Source of the DNA: Streptomyces sp. NBC_01446
GTDB lineage: Bacteria > Actinomycetota > Actinomycetes > Streptomycetales > Streptomycetaceae
Assembly: GCF_026340095.1 (NCBI RefSeq)
Contig: NZ_JAPEPO010000001.1
Coordinates: 3,378,501-3,442,500, forward strand
Direction of reading: 5' to 3'
DNA: 64,000 nucleotides
Positions 9,525 to 17,726 of this stretch are shown here, piece by piece (within the stretch, counting starts at the first letter, position 1; each line of letters opens with the position of its first letter). The notes below the pieces were generated by a model. The model had not been told where the DNA came from and did not search any database. It was given only the letters and a program-made list of their open reading frames with translations. The position numbers were made by a program, and so were the translations under genes.

Positions 9525-10883
9525 TCAGCCGAGCGTGGACTTGACGACATCGGCGAGGCGACCCGCGATCGAGCGGGCCTGCTCGATGTCGGCGGCCTCG
9601 ACCATGACGCGGACCAGCGGCTCCGTGCCGGAGGAACGCAGCAGCACCCGGCCCGTCGCGCCCAGCTCCCGCTCGGCGTCGGTGACGGCGGCGGCCAGCT
9701 CGGCGGACGTCGTGACGCGGGACTTGTCGACGTCGCGCACATTGACCAGGACCTGCGGCAGGCGCTCCATGACGGAGGCGAGGTCCTGGAGGGTGCGGCC
9801 GGTCTGGGCGACGCGGGCCGCGAGCAGCAGACCCGTGAGCGTGCCGTCGCCGGTCGTCGCGTGGTCGAGGATGATCACGTGCCCGGACTGCTCGCCGCCG
9901 AGCGCGTACCCGTGCTCCTTCATCGACTCCAGGACGTACCGGTCGCCGACGCCGGTCGCCACGAACTCGATGCCCTCGCTCTCCATGGCCAGCTTGAAGC
10001 CGAGGTTCGACATGACGGTCGCGACAACGGTGTCCTGGCGCAGGGCGCCGTGCTCCCGCATCGAAAGGGCGAGCACGGCGAGGATCTGGTCCCCGTCGAT
10101 CTCGGCGCCCGTGTGGTCGACGGCCAGGCAGCGGTCGGCGTCACCGTCGTGCGCGATGCCGAGGTCGGCGCCGTGCTCGACGACGGCGGCCTTCAGCAGG
10201 TCGAGGTGGGTGGATCCGCAGCCGTCGTTGATGTTCAGGCCGTCCGGATCGGCGCCGATCGTGATGATCTCGGCACCGGCCCGCGCGAACGCCTCGGGCG
10301 AGACCCGCGCCGCCGCGCCGTGCGCCTCGTCCAGGACGATCCGCAGGCCATCGAGGCGGTTGGGCAGCACACCGATGAGGTGGGCGACGTACTGCTCGGC
10401 ACCCTCGGCGTACGAGTTCACGCGGCCGACGCCGGCACCGGTCGGGCGGTCCCACGGCGCACCGGTGCGGTGCTGCTCGTAGACCTGCTCGATACGGTCC
10501 TCCAGCTCGTCGGGGAGCTTGTGGCCGCCGCGCGCGAAGAACTTGATGCCGTTGTCCGGCATCGCGTTGTGGCTGGCGGACAGCATCACGCCGAGGTCGG
10601 CGCCCAGCGCACCGGTGAGATGCGCCACCGCGGGGGTGGGCAGCACGCCGACCCGCAGGACGTCGACGCCCGCGCTGGCCAGACCCGCGACGACCGCGGC
10701 CTCCAGGAACTCGCCCGAAGCCCGTGGGTCACGACCGACCACGGCCACCGGACGGTGCCCCTCGAACGTCCCCGCCTCGCCGAGCACATGAGCCGCCGCC
10801 ACGGAGAGTCCGAGCGCGAGCTCGGCCGTCAGATCCGCGTTGGCGACACCTCGTACGCCGTCCGTGCCGAACAGTCGTCCCAC
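9525..10883 (-). CDS. glmM: phosphoglucosamine mutase
   Basis: GlmM converts glucosamine-6-phosphate to glucosamine-1-phosphate, the step after GlmS. From the GTG at 10883 (GGAGGA 5-6 nt upstream) the protein is 452 residues. It begins GRLFGTDGVRG. The phosphorylatable serine is Ser104 in SASHN, the metal loop is DGDADR, and the C-terminal phosphate-binding RSSGTEP is present. A longer frame to 10955 lacks the family start. Transcription is separated from rpsI by a strong hairpin at 11015-11047. Confidence 0.96.
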   Translation of the reverse strand: MGRLFGTDGVRGVANADLTAELALGLSVAAAHVLGEAGTFEGHRPVAVVGRDPRASGEFLEAAVVAGLASAGVDVLRVGVLPTPAVAHLTGALGADLGVMLSASHNAMPDNGIKFFARGGHKLPDELEDRIEQVYEQHRTGAPWDRPTGAGVGRVNSYAEGAEQYVAHLIGVLPNRLDGLRIVLDEAHGAAARVSPEAFARAGAEIITIGADPDGLNINDGCGSTHLDLLKAAVVEHGADLGIAHDGDADRCLAVDHTGAEIDGDQILAVLALSMREHGALRQDTVVATVMSNLGFKLAMESEGIEFVATGVGDRYVLESMKEHGYALGGEQSGHVIILDHATTGDGTLTGLLLAARVAQTGRTLQDLASVMERLPQVLVNVRDVDKSRVTTSAELAAAVTDAERELGATGRVLLRSSGTEPLVRVMVEAADIEQARSIAGRLADVVKSTLG

Positions 10884-10945
10884 TGGTGTCCTCCGAACTA
10901 TCGCAATTCTCGAAGAAGCGTCGGAAATCATCCGAGCATGCAAAC

Positions 10946-10983
10946 TTATGAGCACCTTGTGTCGTTATTATGAGCACCTTGTG
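10946..10983 (-). repeat. two 16-bp direct repeats, 22-bp period, upstream of glmM
   Basis: TTATGAGCACCTTGTG (plus-strand reading) occurs exactly twice, at 10946-10961 and 10968-10983. The spacing is close to two helical turns, which suits a protein binding side by side on one face of the DNA. It lies 63-100 bp upstream of the glmM GTG, in the space between the rpsI terminator and glmM, so it is a candidate operator for glmM. Confidence 0.7.
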
Positions 10984-11014
10984 CTGATATACGCCCAGGG
11001 CCGTCATATACGAA

Positions 11015-11047
11015 CGCCCCGGCGGCACACAGCGTGCCGCCGGGGCG
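11015..11047 (-). terminator. terminator hairpin after rpsI
   Basis: A perfect 14-bp GC-rich stem (CGCCCCGGCGGCAC and its complement) with a 5-nt loop begins 24 nt after the rpsI stop. There is no long U tract, which is usual in Streptomyces. Confidence 0.85.
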
Positions 11048-11071
11048 AACGAAACGAACAAGCAGCAGCGA

Positions 11072-11593
11072 CTAGCGCTTGCTGTACTGCGGGGCCTTAC
11101 GGGCCTTCTTGAGACCGGCCTTCTTGCGCTCGACCGCACGGTCGTCACGCTTGAGGTAACCGGCCTTCTTGAGGGCGCCGCGGTTGTTGTCGACGTCGGC
11201 CTCGTTCAGCGCACGGGCGACACCGAGACGGAGCGCACCGGCCTGACCGGAGACGCCGCCACCCGAGATGCGGGCGATGACGTCGTAGCGGTTGTCGAGC
11301 TCGAGCACCTTGAAGGGCTCGTTGACTTCCTGCTGGTGGACCTTGTTCGGGAAGTAGTCCTCGAGCGTGCGCCCGTTGACCTTCCACTTGCCGGTGCCGG
11401 GCACGATGCGGACGCGCGCGATGGCGTTCTTGCGACGGCCCAGGCCGGCGGCCGGCTGCGGGTCGCCGAAGCGCGCGGCGTTCGACTCCGAGGTGTACTC
11501 GCCCTCGACGGGGACCTCGGACTCGGTGGTGTACTGCTCGACGTCGACAATCTCGGTCTCTTCGACCGGCTGCTCAACGGTGGTCTCGGCCAC
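11072..11593 (-). CDS. rpsI: 30S ribosomal protein S9
   Basis: S9 lies in the 30S head, with its C-terminal tail near P-site tRNA. The core starts with GRRKNAIARVR and the protein ends with the KARKAPQYSKR tail. The 173-residue form has an acidic N-terminal extension of about 50 residues, seen in streptomycetes. It lies 42 nt downstream of rplM, the usual L13-S9 pair. Confidence 0.98.
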   Translation of the reverse strand: MAETTVEQPVEETEIVDVEQYTTESEVPVEGEYTSESNAARFGDPQPAAGLGRRKNAIARVRIVPGTGKWKVNGRTLEDYFPNKVHQQEVNEPFKVLELDNRYDVIARISGGGVSGQAGALRLGVARALNEADVDNNRGALKKAGYLKRDDRAVERKKAGLKKARKAPQYSKR

Positions 11594-11635
11594 GATTCTC
11601 CTCAGATTCTTTTTCGTCTTTGGGGGTGGCCGGAA

Positions 11636-12079
11636 CTACTGCGCGACCTGGGTGATCTCGAACGGCACCGGCTGCTGGGCAGCGTGGGGGTGCTGGTCGC
11701 CCGAGTAGACCTTCAGCTTCGAGAGCACCTGACGGCCCAGGGTGTTCTTGGGGATCATGCCCTTGATGGCCTTCTCGACGGCCTTCTCGGGGTTCTTGTC
11801 CAGCAGCTCGTCGTAACGAACCGAACGCAGACCGCCCGGGTAACCGGAGTGGCGGTACGCCATCTTCTGGGTCTTCTTGTTGCCGGAGAGGTGCACCTTG
11901 TCCGCGTTGATGATGATGACGAAGTCACCAGCGTCGACGTGGGGGGCGTAGATCGGCTTGTGCTTGCCCCGCAGGATGTTCGCGGCAGTGGTCGCCAGAC
12001 GACCCAGGACGACATCCTGGGCGTCGATGACGTACCACTGGCGAGTGATGTCGCCGGGCTTGGGGCTGTACGTACGCAC
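11636..12079 (-). CDS. rplM: 50S ribosomal protein L13
   Basis: L13 is an early-assembling 50S protein. The 147-residue sequence includes the WYVIDAQDVVLGRLAT start and the GMIPKNTLGRQ motif. It is first in the rplM-rpsI operon. A good promoter is found at 12262-12291, giving a leader of about 175 nt. Confidence 0.98.
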   Translation of the reverse strand: MRTYSPKPGDITRQWYVIDAQDVVLGRLATTAANILRGKHKPIYAPHVDAGDFVIIINADKVHLSGNKKTQKMAYRHSGYPGGLRSVRYDELLDKNPEKAVEKAIKGMIPKNTLGRQVLSKLKVYSGDQHPHAAQQPVPFEITQVAQ

Positions 12080-12261
12080 TTAGCAGCCTTCTTCTTCTTC
12101 AGTGGATGGGTGCTGAAAGTGGCATCACTGAAGCGATCGTGCAGCTGGGGACGACAGTGCCGGGTTCAGCGCCCGTATGCCGCCCACTGGAAACTGCTCC
12201 AGGGAACCTGTGCTTGGCCCTCACGTGAGAATGAGAAAGCCAATACACATAACGAACAAGC

Positions 12262-12291
12262 AGGATACCCGCGCTTCCCCGTACGGGTCAA
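12262..12291 (-). promoter_or_regulatory. rplM-rpsI promoter, TTGACC-18-TATCCT
   Basis: On the minus strand TTGACC (12286-12291) and TATCCT (12262-12267) are 18 bp apart, a close match to the primary-sigma (HrdB) consensus. It is the only such pair found in this gap. Confidence 0.7.
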
Positions 12292-12496
12292 AACGCGGAC
12301 CTGGACACCGGCACCGCCGGAATCCGCCGCACTGGGCGGCCCTGCCGTCTACCAGAGTAACCGCACGTCGCCGCAGGCAGCGCCGTACGAGCGTGACCCC
12401 CGGCACACGGCACGCACACACAAGGCACACACAAGATCGGCCAGACCCTGCGCACACCCTTCCCCACCGCGCCCCGGCACCCCCTGCGCGTCGGTC

Positions 12497-12502
12497 TAAG
12501 AT
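12497..12502 (+). promoter_or_regulatory. putative -10 box TAAGAT for leaderless membrane-protein gene
   Basis: TAAGAT lies 7 nt before the ATG at 12510, with no Shine-Dalgarno sequence in between. It favours 12510 over the in-frame ATG at 12501. Confidence 0.4.
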
Positions 12503-12509
12503 GCGCCCC

Positions 12510-13367
12510 ATGAGCTTTGGGCAGGGGGGACCCCAGTGGGGTCCCGGGGGCAGTGGTGGTTCACAGGGACCGGACTGGGCGGCACTCGCCGAAGCGTCCG
12601 AGGCACGCCAGCGGCGCCGCCGCTGGCTGATGATCGGCGGTGGCGCGCTCGCCACGGTCGCCGTCGGCTCGGCCGTCGCGTTCGCGATCGTCTCCGCCAA
12701 CGGCAACAGCACGGCCTCGAACAAGCCCGCCGACCAGCTGCCGACGACCGCGGACATCCCCAGCGACACGGCGCCGGCGGACCCGACGTTCGCGGAGACC
12801 ACGCCGCCGCCCCCGCTCGACCCCAAGGACTTCATCTCCAGCGCCAAGAAGGACAAGGCCCCGCTCAGCGCGGACACCCTCTTCCCCGGCACCAAGCTCA
12901 CCGTCGGCGACCGCGTCTACAAGAAGGGCGCCACGTCCAGCACGAAGAGCTGCTCCTCGGCCACCCAGGGCGCGCTCGGCGGCGTCCTGACGGCCAACGA
13001 CTGCACACGCCTGATCCGCGCCACCTACGCGAAGGACGGCGTCGCGGTCACCGTCGGCGTCGCCGTCTTCGACACGGAGGCCCAGGCCACCAAGGCCAAG
13101 AACCAGTACACCAAGGGCACCGTGACCTCCCTGTCCGGCTCGGGCGTCCCCGCGTTCTGCCGTACGACGATCTGCCGCTCGACCACCAACTCGTACGGCC
13201 GCTACGCGTACTTCACGACCGCCGGGTTCACCAGCGGCGGCCGGGACGTCACGACCAAGGACCGCGCCGTCTTCACCACCGGTGACGACCTCGCCGAGTT
13301 CACGTTCCGCCAGATCACCCGGCGCGGCGAGGCGCAGGCCTCCGCCGCGGCCGAGGCGCCCCAGTAG
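12510..13367 (+). CDS. single-pass membrane protein of unknown function
   Basis: The 285-residue protein begins with a Gly-rich cytoplasmic tail (SFGQGGPQWGPGGSGG). It then has a basic RQRRRRW stop-transfer flank and one transmembrane helix at about residues 44-63. An extracellular Pro/Thr/Asp-rich linker (about 66-105) and a folded C-terminal domain with several cysteines follow. I recognise no enzyme motif. It resembles exported actinobacterial proteins that display a small extracellular domain. It converges on truA, with 4 nt between the stops. Confidence 0.75.
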   Translation: MSFGQGGPQWGPGGSGGSQGPDWAALAEASEARQRRRRWLMIGGGALATVAVGSAVAFAIVSANGNSTASNKPADQLPTTADIPSDTAPADPTFAETTPPPPLDPKDFISSAKKDKAPLSADTLFPGTKLTVGDRVYKKGATSSTKSCSSATQGALGGVLTANDCTRLIRATYAKDGVAVTVGVAVFDTEAQATKAKNQYTKGTVTSLSGSGVPAFCRTTICRSTTNSYGRYAYFTTAGFTSGGRDVTTKDRAVFTTGDDLAEFTFRQITRRGEAQASAAAEAPQ

Positions 13368-13371
13368 GGGC

Positions 13372-14241
13372 TCAGCAGCACCCCGGCTCCGAGAAGGGCG
13401 CTCCCGGCAGCGTCCGCCTGTTCCTGGCCTCCTTGCTGCGCGCCGCGAGCAACTCGTCGGCGGGGTAACCGACTTCCTCCAGCGTCAGGCCGTGCGGCCG
13501 CACCACGTGCACCGCCGAGTCCCGTATGCCGGCGGCAAGGACCTTCGCGGGCCAGTCCGGCGGCCGGTGCCCGTCGCCGACGAACAGCATCGCGCCGACC
13601 AGCGAGCGCACCATGTTGTGGCAGAACGCGTCGGCCCGGACGGTCGCTTCGAGGATCCCGCCGGGCGACCGCTCCCACCGCAGCTCCTGGAGCGTACGGA
13701 TCGTCGTCGCGCCCTCGCGGCGCTTGCAGTACGCGGCGAAGTCGTGCTCCCCGAGCAGCCTCTCCGCGGCCGCGTTCATCGCGTCGAGGTCCAACTCCCA
13801 GTCGTGCCACAGCACATGACTGCGCAGCAGCGGATCGACACCACCCGGGTTGTCGGTCACCCGGTACACGTAGCGACGCCACACGGCGGCGAACCGCGCG
13901 TTGAACCCGCTCGGCGCCTGAGCCACCTTCCACACCCGCACATCGTGCGGCAGCCGCCCAGCGAGCCGGCGCAGGAGCTTGTCCTGGTGCTCGGCCCAGA
14001 CGTCCTCCGGCAGATCGACATGCGCGACCTGCCCGCGCGCGTGCACCCCGGCGTCGGTGCGCCCGGCCACGGTCAGCTCGTACGTCTGCGCGGACCGGGT
14101 CACGGTCTTCAGCGCGTCCTCGATCTCACCCTGCACGGTCCGCCGGCCACTGGCCTGCTTCGCCCACCCGGAGAAGTCCTTGCCGTCGTACGACAGATCA
14201 AGCCGCACCCGCACGAACCCGGGCTCTACCTCGTCACTCAC
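13372..14241 (-). CDS. truA: tRNA pseudouridine(38-40) synthase
   Basis: TruA makes pseudouridine at positions 38-40 of the tRNA anticodon arm. The catalytic Asp is in the AGRTDAGVHARGQVAH motif near residue 60. FNARFAA, YVYRV, FCHNMVRSLVG and the closing HGLTLEEV are also present. The 289-residue length is typical. It follows rplQ, separated by a UUCG-looped hairpin, as the last gene after the rpoA-rplQ cluster. Confidence 0.96.
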   Translation of the reverse strand: MSDEVEPGFVRVRLDLSYDGKDFSGWAKQASGRRTVQGEIEDALKTVTRSAQTYELTVAGRTDAGVHARGQVAHVDLPEDVWAEHQDKLLRRLAGRLPHDVRVWKVAQAPSGFNARFAAVWRRYVYRVTDNPGGVDPLLRSHVLWHDWELDLDAMNAAAERLLGEHDFAAYCKRREGATTIRTLQELRWERSPGGILEATVRADAFCHNMVRSLVGAMLFVGDGHRPPDWPAKVLAAGIRDSAVHVVRPHGLTLEEVGYPADELLAARSKEARNRRTLPGAPFSEPGCC

Positions 14242-14273
14242 ACACAGATCCTCTCAGGCGAAGGCAATACGAA

Positions 14274-14303
14274 AGCGGGCCCGCCCCGAAGGGCGGACCC
14301 GCT
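14274..14303 (-). terminator. terminator hairpin between rplQ and truA
   Basis: On the minus strand a 13-bp stem with one G-U pair is closed by a TTCG tetraloop, 18 nt after the rplQ stop. It should end most rpoA-rplQ transcripts, with truA receiving read-through or its own promoter. Confidence 0.8.
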
Positions 14304-14320
14304 CACATCAAGGCAGAGCC

Positions 14321-14818
14321 TCAGGCGTCCTTGGACTCCTCAGCGGCCTCGACCGCTGCGGCGTCCTCGACGACCTCGGCGGCCGGAGCGGCAGCCTCGG
14401 TGTCCTTGGCGGCACGCTTGGTGGCGGCCTCGGCCTCACCGGTGGCCTGCTGCGCAACCGTCAGCGCCTCGACCAGCTCGATGACAGCCATGGGCGCGTT
14501 GTCGCCACGGCGGTTACCGATCTTGGTGATACGGGTGTAGCCACCCGGGCGGTTCTCGTAGCGCGGGGCGATCTCCGTGAAGAGCGTGTGGATGACGCTC
14601 TTGTCGGTGATGACCTGGAGCACCTGACGGCGGTTGTGAAGGTCGCCCTTCTTCGCCTTGGTGACCAGACGCTCCGCGTACGGACGCAGACGACGGGCCT
14701 TGGCCTCGGTCGTCGTGATCTTGCCGTGCTCGAAGAGCGACTTCGCGAGGTTCGCGAGGAGCAGCTTCTCGTGCGCAGCACTGCCGCCCAGACGGGCACC
14801 CTTGGCGGGACGCGGCAT
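14321..14818 (-). CDS. rplQ: 50S ribosomal protein L17
   Basis: L17 lines the peptide-exit side of the 50S subunit. The sequence starts MPRPAKGARLGGSAAHEKLLLANL and carries the AERLVTKAKKGDLHNRR motif. The 165-residue form has an Ala/Glu-rich C-terminal tail of about 45 residues beyond the usual core, common in actinobacteria. It follows rpoA after a 161-nt spacer that contains a dispersed repeat. Confidence 0.98.
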   Translation of the reverse strand: MPRPAKGARLGGSAAHEKLLLANLAKSLFEHGKITTTEAKARRLRPYAERLVTKAKKGDLHNRRQVLQVITDKSVIHTLFTEIAPRYENRPGGYTRITKIGNRRGDNAPMAVIELVEALTVAQQATGEAEAATKRAAKDTEAAAPAAEVVEDAAAVEAAEESKDA

Positions 14819-14900
14819 GGTGTTTCTCCTAGATGTCTGCCCCGGCCGTATCAGGTACCAGGGTCAGTGTCCGAGCGGGCGGATGCCCGTCGGAGACCCG

Positions 14901-14963
14901 CGCCCCGTAAGGGGCGCGGGGAACTGCGCGACCAGCCGAAGCGGACCCGCAGCCGAAATCCGG
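14901..14963. repeat. dispersed Streptomyces intergenic repeat
   Basis: The segment reads CGCCCCGTAAGGGGCGCGGG, then GAACTGCGCGACCAGCC and a CGGACCCGCAGCCG tail. From memory, near-identical stretches recur in intergenic regions of many Streptomyces genomes. Its first 16 bases can form a short hairpin (CGCCCC/GGGGCG). Here it sits inside the rpoA-rplQ spacer. The right boundary is approximate. Confidence 0.65.
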
Positions 14964-14979
14964 CGTCCTCGCGGAGCGC

Positions 14980-16002
14980 CTAGTACTGCTCGGTCTCGAC
15001 GAAGCCCGCGTCCGCGTCGTCGTCGGCGCCGAAGGCGTCGGCGGCGGCGGTCGGGTCGAAGCCGGGAGGCGAGTCCTTCAGCGCGAGGCCCATACCGGCC
15101 AGCTTCGCCTTGACCTCGTCGATCGACTTCGCACCGAAGTTGCGGATGTCGAGCAGGTCCGCCTCGGAGCGGGCGACGAGCTCACCCACGGAGTGGATGC
15201 CCTCGCGCTTGAGGCAGTTGTACGAACGGACGGTGAGCTCGAGCTCCTCGATCGGCAGCGCCAGATCGGCGGCCAGGGCGGCGTCCGTGGGCGACGGGCC
15301 CATGTCGATGCCCTCGGCGTCGATGTTCAGCTCGCGGGCGAGACCGAACAGCTCCACCAGGGTCTTACCGGCCGACGCCATGGCGTCACGCGGACGCATG
15401 GCCTGCTTCGTCTCGACGTCGACGATCAGCTTGTCGAAGTCGGTGCGCTGCTCGACACGGGTCGCCTCGACCTTGTACGTGACCTTCAGGACCGGCGAGT
15501 AGATCGAGTCGACCGGGATGCGCCCGATCTCCTGACCGACCTGCTTGTTCTGGACGGCGGAGACGTAGCCGCGACCGCGCTCGACGGTCAGCTCCATCTC
15601 CAGCTTGCCCTTGCCGTTGAGCGTGGCGAGGACGAGGTCGGGGTTGTGCACCTCGACACCGGCCGGGGGCGCGATGTCGGCGGCGGTGACCAGACCCGGG
15701 CCCTGCTTGCGCAGGTACATCACGACCGGCTCGTCGTGCTCCGAGGAGACGACCAGCTGCTTGATGTTCAGGATGAGGTCGGTGACGTCTTCCTTGACGC
15801 CCGGCACGGTGGTGAACTCGTGCAGGACACCGTCGATACGGATGGACGTGACCGCCGCACCCGGGATCGAGGAGAGAAGGGTCCGGCGCAGGGAGTTGCC
15901 GAGGGTGTAACCGAAGCCCGGCTCCAGCGGCTCGATCACGAACCGGGAGCGGAACTCGTCGACGACCTCTTCGGTCAACGACGGACGCTGAGCGATCAGC
16001 AT
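14980..16002 (-). CDS. rpoA: DNA-directed RNA polymerase subunit alpha
   Basis: The alpha subunit dimerises to nucleate RNA polymerase, and its C-terminal domain binds promoter DNA and activators. The 340-residue protein has the N-terminal assembly domain (GFGYTLGNSLRRTLLSSIPG at about 29-48) and the alpha-CTD (LELTVRSYNCLKREGI and NFGAKSIDEV helices). An acidic tail follows. It lies downstream of rpsK and upstream of rplQ. Confidence 0.98.
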   Translation of the reverse strand: MLIAQRPSLTEEVVDEFRSRFVIEPLEPGFGYTLGNSLRRTLLSSIPGAAVTSIRIDGVLHEFTTVPGVKEDVTDLILNIKQLVVSSEHDEPVVMYLRKQGPGLVTAADIAPPAGVEVHNPDLVLATLNGKGKLEMELTVERGRGYVSAVQNKQVGQEIGRIPVDSIYSPVLKVTYKVEATRVEQRTDFDKLIVDVETKQAMRPRDAMASAGKTLVELFGLARELNIDAEGIDMGPSPTDAALAADLALPIEELELTVRSYNCLKREGIHSVGELVARSEADLLDIRNFGAKSIDEVKAKLAGMGLALKDSPPGFDPTAAADAFGADDDADAGFVETEQY

Positions 16003-16090
16003 GAAGTGATTCCTTCAGTCAGGGGCACCCACTATTTGATGCCCTGATACCACCGGGTGGTAGCCCGGTGTCGATGCAGTACAAGGGTAC

Positions 16091-16122
16091 GGGCGATACG
16101 GCCCATAAGAGCCGTACCGCCC
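16091..16122 (-). terminator. intercistronic hairpin between rpsK and rpoA
   Basis: A 12-bp stem (GGGCGGTACGGC on the minus strand, one wobble pair) with an 8-nt loop follows the rpsK stop. It may lower read-through into rpoA or protect the 3' end. A second, weaker 7-bp stem lies at 16051-16070. Confidence 0.5.
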
Positions 16123-16154
16123 GAAAACCTCAGACCAAGCAGTCGTACGTCAGG

Positions 16155-16559
16155 TCAGACGCGGCGACGCTTGGGCGGACGGCAGCCGTTGTGCGGGGTC
16201 GGCGTGACGTCCTGGATCGAACCGACCTCGAGGCCAGTGGCCTGGAGGGAGCGGATCGCGGTCTCGCGGCCGGAGCCCGGACCCTTGACGAAGACGTCAA
16301 CCTTGCGCATGCCGTGCTCCTGGGCGCGACGCGCGGCCGACTCGGCGGCCATCTGCGCGGCGAACGGAGTGGACTTGCGCGAGCCCTTGAAGCCGACGTG
16401 GCCGGCGGAGGCCCACGAGATCACGTTGCCGGTCGGGTCCGTGATGGACACGATCGTGTTGTTGAACGTGCTCTTGATGTGAGCGTGCCCGTGGGCAACG
16501 TTCTTCTTTTCCTTGCGGCGCACCTTCTTGGCAGCGCCCTGACGACCCTTGGGGGGCAT
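16155..16559 (-). CDS. rpsK: 30S ribosomal protein S11
   Basis: S11 lies on the 30S platform. The 134-residue sequence has HIKSTFNNTIVSITD, GSGRETAIRSLQATGLEVGSI and the C-terminal PHNGCRPPKRRRV. It is part of the rpmJ-rpsM-rpsK-rpoA-rplQ run on the minus strand. Confidence 0.98.
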   Translation of the reverse strand: MPPKGRQGAAKKVRRKEKKNVAHGHAHIKSTFNNTIVSITDPTGNVISWASAGHVGFKGSRKSTPFAAQMAAESAARRAQEHGMRKVDVFVKGPGSGRETAIRSLQATGLEVGSIQDVTPTPHNGCRPPKRRRV

Positions 16560-16624
16560 CTATTACTCCTACGGGAGGTGGTCGGTCCTGCAGCGACAGC
16601 TGTCGATAGACCGCTGAGCGAGGA

Positions 16625-17005
16625 CTACTTCTTGCCCGGCTTCTTCTTACCGGCGATGGCGCGACGCGGGCCCTTACGGGTACGAGCGTTCGTGCTGGTG
16701 CGCTGACCGCGGACGGGCAGGCCACGACGGTGGCGAAGACCCTGGTAGCAGCCGATCTCGACCTTGCGGCGGATGTCGGCCTGGATCTCGCGACGGAGGT
16801 CACCCTCGGTCTGGATGTTCGCGTCCACGTACTCGCGGATCTTGATCAGGTCCTCTTCGGACAGATCACGAACGCGGATGTTGCGGTCCACACCGGTGGC
16901 GTCCAGCGTCTGCTGGGACAGCGTGCGGCCAATGCCGAACACGTAGGTGAGGGCAACCTCTACGCGCTTGTCGCGCGGGAGGTCAACGCCTTCAAGGCGT
17001 GCCAT
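16625..17005 (-). CDS. rpsM: 30S ribosomal protein S13
   Basis: S13 sits in the 30S head and contacts the 50S subunit. The 126-residue sequence begins ARLEGVDLPRDKR, has the YVFGIG motif, and ends with the basic RTSTNARTRKGPRRAIAGKK tail. It lies between rpmJ and rpsK. Confidence 0.98.
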   Translation of the reverse strand: MARLEGVDLPRDKRVEVALTYVFGIGRTLSQQTLDATGVDRNIRVRDLSEEDLIKIREYVDANIQTEGDLRREIQADIRRKVEIGCYQGLRHRRGLPVRGQRTSTNARTRKGPRRAIAGKKKPGKK

Positions 17006-17192
17006 TCAAGGCTCCTGTTGATACTCGGAGGTCTTCAGCAGAACCGTTCCCAGGTGCCGTACGAGGTACATCCTGGGTCCCCGGCCTCCGACCGGGGGTG
17101 TCGCCCTCCATTACCGATGGATCTGAAGAGGGACGGGTCCTGCATGTGTGCTTACTTGCGTCGCGCGAAACTCTGCGAACTGCAGTCGTGCG

Positions 17193-17306
17193 TCAGCCCT
17201 GGCGCTGCTTGTGGCGCGGGTTGTCGCAGATAACCATGACCCGGCCGTGACGGCGGATCACCCTGCACTTGTCGCAGATCTTCTTGACGCTCGGCTTGAC
17301 CTTCAT
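17193..17306 (-). CDS. rpmJ: 50S ribosomal protein L36 (zinc-binding form)
   Basis: The 37-residue frame reads MKVKPSVKKICDKCRVIRRH onward, with the C-x2-C-x12-C-x4-H zinc ligands of the C+ form intact. It starts with ATG at 17306 and stops with TGA at 17193, between infA and rpsM as in most bacteria. Confidence 0.97.
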   Translation of the reverse strand: MKVKPSVKKICDKCRVIRRHGRVMVICDNPRHKQRQG

Positions 17307-17365
17307 TGGGTGAGGTTCTCCGGGTCAGTGCCACCACCCCGCGCAAGGCAGGGTGCGGGCAAGAT

Positions 17366-17587
17366 CTACTTGTACCGGTAGACGATCCGGCCACGCGTCA
17401 GGTCGTACGGAGACAGCTCCACCACGACCCGGTCGTCAGGGAGGATGCGGATGTAGTGCATACGCATCTTGCCGCTGATGTGAGCCAGGACCTGGTGGCC
17501 GTTCTGGAGCTCCACCTTGAACATGGCGTTCGGGAGAGACTCGACGACAGTGCCTTCGATCTCGATGGCACCTTGCTTCTTGGCCAC
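17366..17587 (-). CDS. infA: translation initiation factor IF-1
   Basis: IF-1 is an S1-like OB-fold protein that binds the 30S A site during initiation. The 73-residue sequence is typical: AKKQGAIEIEGTVVESLPN, GKMRMHYIRILPGDRV-like core, and the closing DLTRGRIVYRYK. It heads the infA-rpmJ-rpsM-rpsK-rpoA-rplQ run and is preceded by a possible promoter at 17667-17696. Confidence 0.98.
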   Translation of the reverse strand: MAKKQGAIEIEGTVVESLPNAMFKVELQNGHQVLAHISGKMRMHYIRILPDDRVVVELSPYDLTRGRIVYRYK

Positions 17588-17666
17588 GCTTCGCCCTTCG
17601 AATCGACTACCTTGATCGACTCAGCACATACATGCAGGCATGCGTGTGCACGAGAGCCGACGAGTC

Positions 17667-17696
17667 AGTCTACGTCAGGGCACCCTGAAAGACGAA
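17667..17696 (-). promoter_or_regulatory. possible infA promoter, TTCGTC-18-TAGACT
   Basis: TAGACT (17667-17672, minus strand) is a good -10, while TTCGTC 18 bp upstream is a weak -35. It lies in the 139-bp gap between map and infA and would allow the rpoA cluster to be transcribed independently of secY-adk-map. Confidence 0.4.
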
Positions 17697-17726
17697 TCGG
17701 GGAAGTTTGCCCCACACTGAAGATCA

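Larger units (their letters stand above)
12080..12509. other. divergent intergenic region with rplM promoter
   Basis: No gene is supported in this stretch. It contains the rplM-rpsI promoter (minus strand) and its leader, and at its right end the -10-like TAAGAT for the plus-strand membrane-protein gene. Confidence 0.7.
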
